A stretch of 64,000 nt of DNA, taken from the NCBI GenBank assembly GCA_963717255.1, contig CAVQVT010000016.1, forward strand, positions 1 through 64,000, read 5' to 3'. Source of the stretch: CAIYQJ01 sp963717255. Lineage in GTDB: Bacteria > Chloroflexota > Limnocylindria > Limnocylindrales > CSP1-4. Within the stretch, counting starts at the first letter, position 1; each line of letters opens with the position of its first letter. The position numbers and the translations under genes are program-made. Positions 1-10,470 of the stretch are shown here, one piece after another. A model generated the notes under the pieces. The model was given only the letters and a program-made list of their open reading frames with translations. It was not told the origin of the DNA and did no database searches.

Positions 1-1
1 G

Positions 2-370
2 CACGACGCGGATGGGGCCGCGGTCGCCGGTACCGACGATCCCGCGACAGGCATCTGCCTGGCGTGCGGCGCACCCGTCCCCATCCCGCCCGGGCCGGTC
101 GCGCCGCTGACGCGGCTCCAGGGCGGCCAGCCGGATCCCGCGGGCCTCGAACGCCCGCGCCGGCCGGCGCGGGGAGCCTCGGACGGTCGTCGAGCATCGG
201 ACCGGTCCACGGGCGGGGGCCGGACGAAGGCGCCGGGGGTCTCCCGCGGGACGTCGGCGACCGCACCGTCACGCACGTCGCGCGGGGCGACCCGGGACGC
301 CGGGCGACGCAGCAGGGGGGGAGCCGGCGACGCCGGGGGCGATGCCGATGGGGCCGGACCGCTGCAGTGA
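2..370 (+). CDS. C-terminal tail of an unidentified protein (partial, open at left edge)
   Basis: The frame is open from the left edge and stops at TGA 368-370, sharing GTGA with the next gene. Codons end almost always in G or C, as in the sure genes, so I take it as coding. Near its beginning is CLACGAPVP, a CxxC pair like half a zinc ribbon. The remaining roughly 90 residues are rich in Arg, Gly, Pro and Ala with no recognisable fold. A topoisomerase I tail would fit the common topA-xerC order, but that is only a guess. Confidence 0.45.
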   Translation, partial: HDADGAAVAGTDDPATGICLACGAPVPIPPGPVAPLTRLQGGQPDPAGLERPRRPARGASDGRRASDRSTGGGRTKAPGVSRGTSATAPSRTSRGATRDAGRRSRGGAGDAGGDADGAGPLQ

Positions 371-1320
371 CCGGCGAGGTGGCGCTCTCACGGTACCTGC
401 GCTTCCTCGCCGCCCGTGACGCGTCCCCGCACACGCTGCGGTCGTACCGCGGGGCGATCGGCCCATACCTCGCGTGGCTGGAGGCCGCGGGTGCGGACTG
501 GCGCAGGCCCTCGCGCCGCGAGCTTCGGGCCTACCTGGCGGACCTCTCGGCCGGGCGCGCCCGCCGGACGGTGGCACAGCGCCTCGCCGCGGTCCGGTCC
601 TTCCACCGGTGGGCGGCGCGAGAGGGCCTCGCTCCCGGCGACCCGTGGGCCGCGATCGCCACGCCCCGTCTGCCGCGTCGCCTCCCGGCCGTCGTGGACC
701 TGGCGGGGATCGAGCGCCTGATCGAGGCGGCCGGGACCGTCGGCCGCCACGCCGGACCGGTCCTCGGCGAGGCGCTCGCGCTGCGTGACCGGGCGCTCGT
801 CGAGACCGCCTACGCCGCAGGGCTCCGGATCAGCGAGCTGGCGGCGGCCACGGTCGCGAGCGCCGATCTCAGGAACGGCGAGATGCGGGTCGTGGGCAAG
901 GGCCGCAAGGAGCGGATGACGCTCCTGGGCCGCCCCGCCCGCGACGCGCTGGCGGCCTACCTGGCCGGGGGGAGGCCCGTCCTGCTCGTCCGCCGCCCCG
1001 TCGGGGTGGCGGACGTCCCCGAGCCGGCGCTCTTCCTGAACCACCGCGGCGGGCCGCTCGGCGCGCGAGGAATCCGGTTCCGGCTGGATCAGCACCGCCG
1101 CGAGGCCGGGCTCCCGGACGACGTGACGCCGCACACGCTGCGACACAGCTTCGCTACGCACCTCCTCGACGGCGGGGCCGACCTGCGCGTGGTCCAGGAG
1201 CTCCTCGGCCACGAGAGCCTCGCGACGACCCAGGTCTACACGCACGTCTCCCCGGCGCGGCTGCGGTCGTCCTACCGCGCCGCCCACCCGCGCGCCGTCC
1301 GGCCGGAGCGCTCGCCGTGA
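367..1320 (+). CDS. xerC: tyrosine recombinase, XerC/XerD family
   Basis: A 317-residue site-specific recombinase of the type that resolves chromosome dimers at dif sites. An N-terminal SAM-like core-binding domain (about residues 1-95) is followed by the catalytic domain. That domain shows the first catalytic Arg in YAAGLRISEL (around 150), a beta-hairpin Lys in VGKGRKER, HTLRHSF (around 256) and the Tyr nucleophile in TTQVYTHV (around 290). I chose GTG 367 because it gives the usual length and overlaps the preceding stop by GTGA; the same frame is open further upstream but has Arg/Gly-rich non-Xer sequence. A second Xer protein lies at 37953, so the XerC/XerD labels are assigned by convention. 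Confidence 0.88.
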   Translation: MTGEVALSRYLRFLAARDASPHTLRSYRGAIGPYLAWLEAAGADWRRPSRRELRAYLADLSAGRARRTVAQRLAAVRSFHRWAAREGLAPGDPWAAIATPRLPRRLPAVVDLAGIERLIEAAGTVGRHAGPVLGEALALRDRALVETAYAAGLRISELAAATVASADLRNGEMRVVGKGRKERMTLLGRPARDALAAYLAGGRPVLLVRRPVGVADVPEPALFLNHRGGPLGARGIRFRLDQHRREAGLPDDVTPHTLRHSFATHLLDGGADLRVVQELLGHESLATTQVYTHVSPARLRSSYRAAHPRAVRPERSP

Positions 1321-2885
1321 CCTCGCGCCGCGCGCTCGCCCGCGCCGGGCTCATCGTCACGTCGGCCTTCTTCGCGGCGCGCATCCTGGGCTGGGTCCGG
1401 CTCCTCGTCATCTCGACCACGTTCGGCGCGAGCCCCGAGCTCGACGCGTTCTTCGCGGCGTTCCGGATCCCCGACCTCATCTTCCAGCTGGTGGCGGCCG
1501 GCGCCCTGGGCACCGCCCTGATCCCGGTGCTTGCGGGCCTCTTCGCGCGGGACGAGAACGACCACGCGTGGCGCGTCACCTCGACGATCGGCAACCTGAT
1601 GATCCTCGCGCTGGGGCTGCTGGCAGCCGTCGTCTTCGTGCTCGCCCCGTGGATCATCCCTGCGATCACGCCGGGCTTCGGACCCGAGCAGATGGACCTG
1701 ACGATCGAGCTCTCGCGGATCATGCTCCTGAGCCCGATCCTCCTGGCGGCGGGCTCGGTGGCGAACAGCGTGCTCAACGCGCGCCACCACTTCCTCGCGC
1801 CCGCGGTCGCCCCGATCCTGTACAACCTCGCGATCATCGCGGCCGCGCTGCTGCTCGCACCATCCCTCGGGATCGTGGGGCTCGCCGTCGGCGTCGTCGT
1901 CGGGTCGGTCCTCCACCTCGCCGTGCAGGTGCCGGCACTCTTCCGGACCGGGTTCCGGTACGCGCCCCGGATCGACGTGCGCGACGCGGCGGCCCGCCAG
2001 ACGCTCCTCCTGATGGCGCCCCGGGCGATCGGGCTCGGCGTCGGCCAGCTCAGCCTCGTGATCATGACGTCGCTCGCCTCGCTGCTGGCGGTCGGGTCGA
2101 TCACCGCGTACACGATCGCGTTCACCGTCCTCCAGATCCCCCTCGGCGTCATCGGGGTCCCGCTCGGCATCGTCACGCTGCCGGCGATGAGCGCCGCGCT
2201 CGCCCGGGGATCCATCCGTCAGTACACGCACCTCCTCGTGGGCAGCCTCCGGCTCATCCTCTTCGTCATGCTCCCGGCGACCGCGCTCGGGATCGTGCTG
2301 CGGCGCCAGATCATCACCCTGCTGTTCGACTACGGCCGGTTCGACGCGTACGCGGTGGACCTGACGGCCGACGCGCTCTTCTACTTCCTGCTCGGGCTCG
2401 CGTCCGAGTCGCTCATCGTGATCCTGGCCCGGGCGTTCTACGCGGGTCGGGACACGCTGACCCCGGTGCTCGCGGCGATCGTCGCGGTCGTCGTGAACGT
2501 CGCGGTCGGCGTCGCGACCGTCTGGACCATGGGGCTGCCGGGCCTCGCGCTCGGCCTCGCGATCGGCTCGTGGGTGGAGACCGCGATCCTGACGTTCATC
2601 CTCTGGCGCAGGGTGAGCGGGTTCCGGATCTCCGAGCTCGTCGACGCCGGTCTCCGATCCGGGCTGGCGGCGATCGCCGCCGGGCTGGCGGCGCTCGTCG
2701 CGGTCCGGCTCGTCGAGTCCGTGCTCGGGGTCGACCTCGGGAAGCCCGCGCTGGCGCTCGAGGTCGCCGTCGCGGGCCTGGCCGGAGGCCTCGCCTTCCT
2801 CGCCGTCGCGACGGCGCTGCGGATCCCGGAGCTGCCGACTATCCTCGGCCTCATGCGCGACGCCCTCCGCAGGTCCCCGGCGTGA
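1317..2885 (+). CDS. murJ: MurJ/MviN-family lipid II flippase
   Basis: Integral membrane protein of 522 residues, expected to flip lipid-linked peptidoglycan precursor across the membrane. The N-terminus has the family signature ILGWVRLLVIS followed by FGASPELDAFF and FRIPDLIFQL. Repeated hydrophobic segments run to the C-terminus, consistent with the usual 14 helices of the MOP superfamily. GTG 1317 overlaps the xerC stop (GTGA), and the gene is followed by two FemAB-family genes and murE, a clear cell-wall cluster. Length is normal for the family. Confidence 0.93.
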   Translation: MTSRRALARAGLIVTSAFFAARILGWVRLLVISTTFGASPELDAFFAAFRIPDLIFQLVAAGALGTALIPVLAGLFARDENDHAWRVTSTIGNLMILALGLLAAVVFVLAPWIIPAITPGFGPEQMDLTIELSRIMLLSPILLAAGSVANSVLNARHHFLAPAVAPILYNLAIIAAALLLAPSLGIVGLAVGVVVGSVLHLAVQVPALFRTGFRYAPRIDVRDAAARQTLLLMAPRAIGLGVGQLSLVIMTSLASLLAVGSITAYTIAFTVLQIPLGVIGVPLGIVTLPAMSAALARGSIRQYTHLLVGSLRLILFVMLPATALGIVLRRQIITLLFDYGRFDAYAVDLTADALFYFLLGLASESLIVILARAFYAGRDTLTPVLAAIVAVVVNVAVGVATVWTMGLPGLALGLAIGSWVETAILTFILWRRVSGFRISELVDAGLRSGLAAIAAGLAALVAVRLVESVLGVDLGKPALALEVAVAGLAGGLAFLAVATALRIPELPTILGLMRDALRRSPA

Positions 2886-3976
2886 CACGGGGACCGCTCG
2901 GCGTCGTCCTCGCGCCGCCGCTGGAGACGGCCGCCCCGGCCGACCCGTGGGACGAGCGGGTGGCGGCGAACCCCCACGGGAGCTACCTGCAGACTCGCGC
3001 CTGGGCGCGCGTGAAGGCGAGCAACGGGTGGGACGCGCGCCTGGTCTCCGCGGAGGCTCCCGCCGGGCCGATCGGCGCGCAGGTGCTCCTGCGGCGGCCG
3101 CGCCCCGTCCCCTGGACGTTCGGGTACGCTCCCCGCGGCCCGGTGGCGACGGCCTGGGACGCGGCGTCGCTGGAGGACTTCGCGGTCGCGCTGCGGGCCG
3201 CGGCGCGGGCGTCGGTCGGCCGCCTCTCGCACGTGCGCTTCGACCCGGAGATCGAGGCCGACGGGCCGGACGATCCGGGCGGCGCCGCGCGGGCGGCGCT
3301 CGCGGCCGCGGGCTTCCGGCCGGCACCGCCGATCCAGCCGGACCGGACCCGGATCGTGGACCTGACCGCGCCGGAGGAGGCGCTCTGGTCGGACCTCCGG
3401 AAGAAGTGGCGGCAGTACGCGAACAGGGCCCGCGCGGAGGGCGTGACCGTGCGGGCGGCCGAGGGCGATGAGCTCGAGCGCTTCTACGCGGTCTACGAGG
3501 AGACCGCGGCGCGGGCCGGCTTCCTCATCCGGACGCTCGGCGCCTACCGCGACGTCTGGGAGGCGTTCCGCCCGGACGGCCGCGCGACGCTCCTCTTCGC
3601 CCAGGGCCGGGACGGGACGCCGCTCGCGGCGCTCTTCCTCATCGCGACCGGGTCCCGCGTCGTGGAGCCGTACGGGGGGATGACCGCGACGGGCGCCGAG
3701 CTCCGGGCCAACTACCTCCTGAAGTGGGAGGCGATCCTCCGTGCGAAGGCAGCCGGCGCCGCCGCGTACGACATGTGGGGCCTCGCGCACCCGGGGATCG
3801 AGCACTTCAAGACGGGGTTCGGCGGCCGCGAGGTCCGGTACGTCGGCGCATGGGACCTGGTCCTCGATCCGGTGGGTCGCGCCGTGTACGAGCGGGGTCA
3901 GGCGGCCCGGGTCCGGTGGGCGCGGCGGCGTGCCGGGCTCGACCGCGGCTCGACGCCGCCGGTCGGCGCGGAGTGA
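2882..3976 (+). CDS. FemAB-family peptidoglycan branching aminoacyltransferase (first copy)
   Basis: A 364-residue Fem-type transferase that would use aminoacyl-tRNA to add residues to the lipid II stem peptide. Seen: SYLQTRAWARVKASNGW near the N-terminus (the LQS..W..K..GW element of the family), KKWRQYANRARAEGV around residues 172-186 (the basic RnIRkAekeGv helix), and C-terminal AYDMWGLAHPG with FKTGFGGREV, the typical FemX ending. GTG 2882 overlaps the murJ stop by GTGA; a longer reading upstream in this frame lies inside murJ and is not protein-like. The amino acid added cannot be told from sequence. Confidence 0.85.
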   Translation: MTRGPLGVVLAPPLETAAPADPWDERVAANPHGSYLQTRAWARVKASNGWDARLVSAEAPAGPIGAQVLLRRPRPVPWTFGYAPRGPVATAWDAASLEDFAVALRAAARASVGRLSHVRFDPEIEADGPDDPGGAARAALAAAGFRPAPPIQPDRTRIVDLTAPEEALWSDLRKKWRQYANRARAEGVTVRAAEGDELERFYAVYEETAARAGFLIRTLGAYRDVWEAFRPDGRATLLFAQGRDGTPLAALFLIATGSRVVEPYGGMTATGAELRANYLLKWEAILRAKAAGAAAYDMWGLAHPGIEHFKTGFGGREVRYVGAWDLVLDPVGRAVYERGQAARVRWARRRAGLDRGSTPPVGAE

Positions 3977-3989
3977 CAGGGACACCGCG

Positions 3990-5141
3990 GTGAGCGTCCG
4001 CGACGCGACCCCGGACGATCTCGCCGCCTGGGACGCGGCGGCGGTGGACGGCCCGGGCGGGAGCATCTGGCAGTCCCGCGGGTGGGCGGAGCACGCCGCC
4101 CGGAACGGGTGGCGGCCGCGGCACCTCGTGGACGATGCCGGTGTCCCGCTGCTCGCGCTGCTCCGCCCGTGGCCCGTCGTGCGCGGTGCGAGCGCGTACG
4201 TCCCGCGAGGGCCGGTCTCGGCCGGGGACCCGGCGGCGCGCGTCGTGCAGCGGCTCCTCGGCGTGGCGGAGCGGCTCGTCGCCGACGGCGTGGACGTGGT
4301 GGCGACCGACGCGGAGATCCCTGCGGCGACCGGCTATCCGGCGCTGCTGCGCGAGGCGGGGTTCGTCCCGATCGAGGAGCTCATGCCGTCCCGCGACCGG
4401 ATGGCCGTCGCCCTCGACGGCAGCGTGGACGACGCGTGGGAGCGGATCGCGAAGAAGACGCGCCAGCGGATCGGCAGCGCGCAACGCCGCGGCCTGGTCG
4501 TCCGCCGCTTCGACGCCCGCGGCGAGGATCGCGCGGGCGAGCACGGGGAGGGCGTCGCGCGGCCACCGGCGCCGCTGCTCGAGGAGGCCGCCGCGGCGGC
4601 GCTGGGCCCGTTCCACGCGCTGCTCGAGGCGACCGGGACGCGCCGCGGCTTCGCGATCGGGTCACGGGCGGGTTCCGTCGCCTGGTGGCTCGCGGCGCTG
4701 CGGGCGGGCCATCTCGTCTACCTGGAGGTCCGGGACGCCGTGCCGGACGACGACTGGACCGACCCTGCCGGGATCCTGCTTGGCGGGGCGGTCTTCTTCC
4801 GCCAGGGCGGCCGCCTCACGTACGGCCACTCCGGCGACCGGACGGACCTGCGCGCGGCGCATCCGGGCGTCGTCCACCTGGTCCTGTGGGAGGCGCTCCG
4901 CCTCGCAGCCACCGAGGGCGCGTCCGAGCTCGATCTCGGCGGCGTGGACGTCGCCGGGGCGCGGGGCGTCCCCGCCGAGGGCGATCCGATGTGGGGCCTG
5001 TTCGAGTTCAAGCGCGCCTTCGGGGGCGAGTGGATCGAGCTCGCCGGGGCGCACGAACGCGTCGCGCGGCCCCGCCGGTACGCCGCGGGCCGCGCGCTCG
5101 CGGCCGCAGTGCGCCGGATCCGGGGGGCCGGACGTGGCTGA
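3990..5141 (+). CDS. FemAB-family peptidoglycan branching aminoacyltransferase (second copy)
   Basis: A 383-residue second Fem-like protein, diverged from the first copy. It keeps SIWQSRGWAEHAARNGW near the N-terminus, the basic AKKTRQRIGSAQRRGL helix around 152-167 and a C-terminal LDLGGVDVAG with FEFKRAFGGEW. An Arg/Glu-rich insertion follows the basic helix. GTG 3990 starts 13 bases after the first copy stops. Two tandem copies usually mean successive additions to one interpeptide bridge, or paralogs with different substrates; which applies here is not visible. Confidence 0.8.
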   Translation: MSVRDATPDDLAAWDAAAVDGPGGSIWQSRGWAEHAARNGWRPRHLVDDAGVPLLALLRPWPVVRGASAYVPRGPVSAGDPAARVVQRLLGVAERLVADGVDVVATDAEIPAATGYPALLREAGFVPIEELMPSRDRMAVALDGSVDDAWERIAKKTRQRIGSAQRRGLVVRRFDARGEDRAGEHGEGVARPPAPLLEEAAAAALGPFHALLEATGTRRGFAIGSRAGSVAWWLAALRAGHLVYLEVRDAVPDDDWTDPAGILLGGAVFFRQGGRLTYGHSGDRTDLRAAHPGVVHLVLWEALRLAATEGASELDLGGVDVAGARGVPAEGDPMWGLFEFKRAFGGEWIELAGAHERVARPRRYAAGRALAAAVRRIRGAGRG

Positions 5142-6828
5142 CCCGGCCGCCGCCGCGCGCCTCGCGCGCATGCTCGACGCAGCCGACCCGGCCGAGCCGC
5201 GTCCGGTCGCCGACCTTGCGACGCGCCTGCAGGACGCGGGCCTGCTGCGCGGGATCGTGCCCGCGAGCGAGGGGGGCGGGGGCGGTGCGGACGCCCGCCG
5301 CGACGTCGTGTCGGCGTCCGTCGCCGCGGGCTGGCTGGCCGGCGTGCTCGTCCGAGGGATCGCGTACGACTCACGCCGCGTCGTGCCCGGAGCGGTCTTC
5401 GTCGCCGTGCCCGGCGTGCACACGGACGGCCACGCGCACGCGGCCGATGCCGTCGCGCGCGGCGCGGCCGTCGTCATCGTGGAGCGTCCCGTGGCCGGGA
5501 TCGACGTGCCCCAGCTCGTCGCGGAGTCGAGCCGGCGCGCCCTCGCTCGATGCGCGTGCTGGTGGTACGGCGATCCGAGCCACGCGTTGGCCGTCGTCGG
5601 CGTCACCGGGACCGACGGCAAGACGAGCACCAGCCGCCTCCTCGTCGCCGCCCTCGAGGCGGCCGGCGTCCACACGGGGATGTCCACGACCGCGATCGTG
5701 CGCGTCGGCGCCACGGAGGTGCCGAACCCCGTCCACGCGACGACCCCCGAGGCTCCGGAGGTGCAGCGGCTGCTGCGTGCGATGACGCGTGCAGGCGACC
5801 GATGCGCGGTGATCGAGACCACCTCGCACGGCCTGGCGCTCGAGAGGGTCGGCGGCGTGGCGTACGACGCGGCCATCTTCACGAACCTCACGCACGAGCA
5901 CCTCGAGTTCCACGGGTCCTTCGAGGCGTACCGGGCGGCCAAGCTCAGGCTCTTCGAGGCACTGGCGATCTCGGACGAGAACCCGCGCAAGGGCCCGGGC
6001 GGCGTGACCGGCCCGGGCGCCTGGCCCAAGACGGCCGTCATCAACGCGGACGACCCCGCGGCGCCGTACGTCCTCCGGGCGGCGCATGCCGCAGGGGCGC
6101 GCGTGGTCACGTACGGCGAGGGGCCGGGTGTCGACGTGCGGGCGATCCGCATCGAGCAGGACGTGACGGGGCTCACGGCCTACGTCGACACCCCGGACGG
6201 CTCGCGCCGGATGCGGCTCGGCCTGCTGGGACGGTTCAGCGTGTGGAACGCGCTCGCCGTCCTCGCGCTTGTCGAAGGCGTCGGGCTCGACCTCGACGCG
6301 GCGCTCGCGGGTGTCGCCTCCGCGCCGCCGGTCCCGGGCCGGATGGAGCGCCTCGAGCGCGGCCAGCCGTTCACGGTCGTGGTGGACTTCGCCCACAGCC
6401 CGGCGTCGCTCCGGCTGGTGCTCGATGAGCTCCGCCCCATCGCCGCCGGCGGCGGCGGGCTGATCGCCGTCTTCGGGTCGGCCGGGGAGCGCGACGTCGC
6501 GAAGCGGCCGATGATGGGCCGCATCGCCGGCGAACGGTGCCGCGCGGTCGTCCTGACGGACGAGGACCCGCGGGGCGAGGACCCGGCGACCATCCTCGAG
6601 CAGATCGCCGCAGGGGCCGAGGACGCGGGCCTGCGCCGTGGAGCGTCACTCCACCTGGAGCTGGACCGGCGAGCCGCGATCGCTCTCGCGTTCCGGCTCG
6701 CCGAGCCCGGCGACGTCGTCGTCCTGGCCGGGAAGGGGCACGAGGCGGAGATCATCGGCCGTGACGGGCCCATCCCGTGGGATGAGCGCGCCGTCGCCGA
6801 GGAGGAGCTCGATCGCCTGCGGGCGTGA
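5134..6828 (+). CDS. murE: UDP-N-acetylmuramoyl-tripeptide synthetase (MurE-type Mur ligase)
   Basis: Cytoplasmic ATP-dependent ligase adding the third amino acid to UDP-MurNAc-L-Ala-D-Glu. Seen: AYDSRRVVPGAVFVAVPG (UDP-sugar domain), P-loop GVTGTDGKTS around residue 155, ETTSHGL, FTNLTHEHLEFHG, VINADDP, FAHSPASL and the C-terminal GKGHEAEII. The P-loop lies some 40 residues later than in common MurE because of a loose Gly/Ala-rich N-terminal segment. The substrate motif reads TDEDPRGEDP, not the DNPR of diaminopimelate-adding enzymes. GTG 5134 overlaps the upstream stop by 8 bases; ATG 5170 is a possible alternative start. Confidence 0.92.
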   Translation: MADPAAAARLARMLDAADPAEPRPVADLATRLQDAGLLRGIVPASEGGGGGADARRDVVSASVAAGWLAGVLVRGIAYDSRRVVPGAVFVAVPGVHTDGHAHAADAVARGAAVVIVERPVAGIDVPQLVAESSRRALARCACWWYGDPSHALAVVGVTGTDGKTSTSRLLVAALEAAGVHTGMSTTAIVRVGATEVPNPVHATTPEAPEVQRLLRAMTRAGDRCAVIETTSHGLALERVGGVAYDAAIFTNLTHEHLEFHGSFEAYRAAKLRLFEALAISDENPRKGPGGVTGPGAWPKTAVINADDPAAPYVLRAAHAAGARVVTYGEGPGVDVRAIRIEQDVTGLTAYVDTPDGSRRMRLGLLGRFSVWNALAVLALVEGVGLDLDAALAGVASAPPVPGRMERLERGQPFTVVVDFAHSPASLRLVLDELRPIAAGGGGLIAVFGSAGERDVAKRPMMGRIAGERCRAVVLTDEDPRGEDPATILEQIAAGAEDAGLRRGASLHLELDRRAAIALAFRLAEPGDVVVLAGKGHEAEIIGRDGPIPWDERAVAEEELDRLRA

Positions 6829-6845
6829 GCGACCGGGTCGGCTGG

Positions 6846-6851
6846 TATCCT
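6846..6851 (+). promoter_or_regulatory. probable -10 box of the RelA/SpoT gene
   Basis: TATCCT sits 11 bases before ATG 6863, placing the transcript start only a few bases before the codon. No Shine-Dalgarno sequence lies between. I see no clear -35 box. Confidence 0.45.
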
Positions 6852-6862
6852 TCCGCCCACCG

Positions 6863-9100
<2,238 letters not shown>

Positions 9101-9138
9101 AGCATCCCCACGAGCAGCCCGGCGACGCCGCGGCCCGC

Positions 9139-9144
9139 TAGACT
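9139..9144 (+). promoter_or_regulatory. -10 box placing a leaderless start at hisS
   Basis: TAGACT followed by exactly 6 bases and then ATG 9151. The expected transcription start coincides with the start codon. No ribosome binding site is present. Confidence 0.5.
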
Positions 9145-9150
9145 TCGGCA

Positions 9151-10428
9151 ATGCCCGCCTACCGCGCGCCCCGCGGCACCCGCGACCTGCTTCCGGCCGA
9201 GCGCCCCGCGTGGCGTTCGCTCGCGGACCTCGCCCGCTCCCTGGCGGACGCGTACGGCTACCGCGAGATCGAGACGCCCCTGTTCGAGCAGGTGGACGTC
9301 TTCGAGCGCGGGGTGGGTGCCGCGACCGACATCGTCGAGAAGGAGCTCTTCCGCCTCCAGCCCCGGACGGAGGACGGGGAAGCATGGGCCCTCCGCCCCG
9401 AGGGGACCGCCGGGATCGTCCGGGCGTACGTGCAGCACGGCATGCAGACGTGGCCGCAGCCGGTCCGGCTGACCCTGCTCGGCCCCATGTTCCGCTACGA
9501 CCGGCCCCAGGCCGGCCGCTACCGGCTGTTCTGGCAGTGGGACGTCGAGGCGATCGGCGACGCCGGACCCGCGATCGACGCGGAGATCGTCGAGCTGGGC
9601 CTGCGCTTCTACCGCGAGGCCGGGCTCGAGGACGTAGAGGTCCACCTCAACTCGATCGGCGACCCTGCCTGCCGACCGGCGTACGTGGAGCGCCTCGGCG
9701 CGTTCTACGAGAGCCATTCGGACGAGCTGCCGCCGCACGAGCGCGAGCGGCTGGCGGCCAACCCGCTCCGCCTCCTCGACTCGAAGGACCCCGCCGTCGT
9801 CCGCCTGAACGTGGACGCGCCGCTGATCACGGAGCACCTGTGCGACGCGTGCGCGGAGCACTTCGCGGAGGTGCGGGACCACCTCGACGCCCTCGGGGTG
9901 GAGCACCGGCCCGAGCCCGGGCTCGTGCGCGGGCTCGACTACTACACCCGGACGACGTTCGAGTACTACCGGAGCGGGCGAGAGGGCCAGCAGCAGGCAC
10001 TGGGCGGCGGCGGGAGGTACGACGGCCTCGTCGAGCTGCTCGGCGGCAGGCATACGCCCGGGATCGGGTTCGCCCTCGGCCTGGACCGCGTGATCCTCGC
10101 CCAGCAGGACGGCGGCGTGGAGACGGCCGTCGAGCGGCCGCCGATCGCCGTTGTCGTCGGGGCGGACCCGGGCGGGACCGCGGAGCGCCTGCGCGTCGCG
10201 ACCGACCTCCGGGCGGAGGGTCTGCACGTCCGCGCCGACTTGGCGGTCCGGAAGCTCGGCCGCCAGCTGGAGGCCGCGGCGCGCGAGGGCGCGCACTTCG
10301 CCGTCATCCTCGGCGACGAGCTCTCCGAGGGGAACGTCCAGCTCCGGGATCTCGAGGCCGCCTCGCAGAAGGTCGTCGCGCTCGACGATCTGCCGGCACT
10401 CCTGCGCCGGAAGAGCCCGGGGGGCTGA
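9151..10428 (+). CDS. hisS: histidyl-tRNA synthetase
   Basis: Class II synthetase of 425 residues charging tRNA-His. It begins with the characteristic YRAPRGTRDLLP and continues with class II motif 1 (IETPLFEQVDVFERGVG), motif 2 (ALRPEGTAGIVRAY and MFRYDRPQAGRYRLFWQ), the HisA signature RGLDYYTRTTFEYY, GGGGRYDGL, and motif 3 (GIGFALGLDRV). The C-terminal anticodon-binding domain follows. Length is normal. It stands as its own transcription unit behind a -10 box and is followed by aspS, a frequent bacterial pairing. Confidence 0.95.
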   Translation: MPAYRAPRGTRDLLPAERPAWRSLADLARSLADAYGYREIETPLFEQVDVFERGVGAATDIVEKELFRLQPRTEDGEAWALRPEGTAGIVRAYVQHGMQTWPQPVRLTLLGPMFRYDRPQAGRYRLFWQWDVEAIGDAGPAIDAEIVELGLRFYREAGLEDVEVHLNSIGDPACRPAYVERLGAFYESHSDELPPHERERLAANPLRLLDSKDPAVVRLNVDAPLITEHLCDACAEHFAEVRDHLDALGVEHRPEPGLVRGLDYYTRTTFEYYRSGREGQQQALGGGGRYDGLVELLGGRHTPGIGFALGLDRVILAQQDGGVETAVERPPIAVVVGADPGGTAERLRVATDLRAEGLHVRADLAVRKLGRQLEAAAREGAHFAVILGDELSEGNVQLRDLEAASQKVVALDDLPALLRRKSPGG

Positions 10429-10457
10429 CGCGGGGGCGGTCGGGGGCCTCGCTCGGC

Positions 10458-10463
10458 TACCAT
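10458..10463 (+). promoter_or_regulatory. -10 box placing a leaderless start at aspS
   Basis: TACCAT followed by 7 bases (tccgccc) and ATG 10471. No Shine-Dalgarno sequence separates them. Confidence 0.5.
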
Positions 10464-10470
10464 TCCGCCC

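Noticed and set aside
367..1320. An integrase of a mobile element at the left edge
   Set aside because: Length, motifs and the overlap with murJ fit a housekeeping Xer protein; there is no attachment site or cargo nearby.
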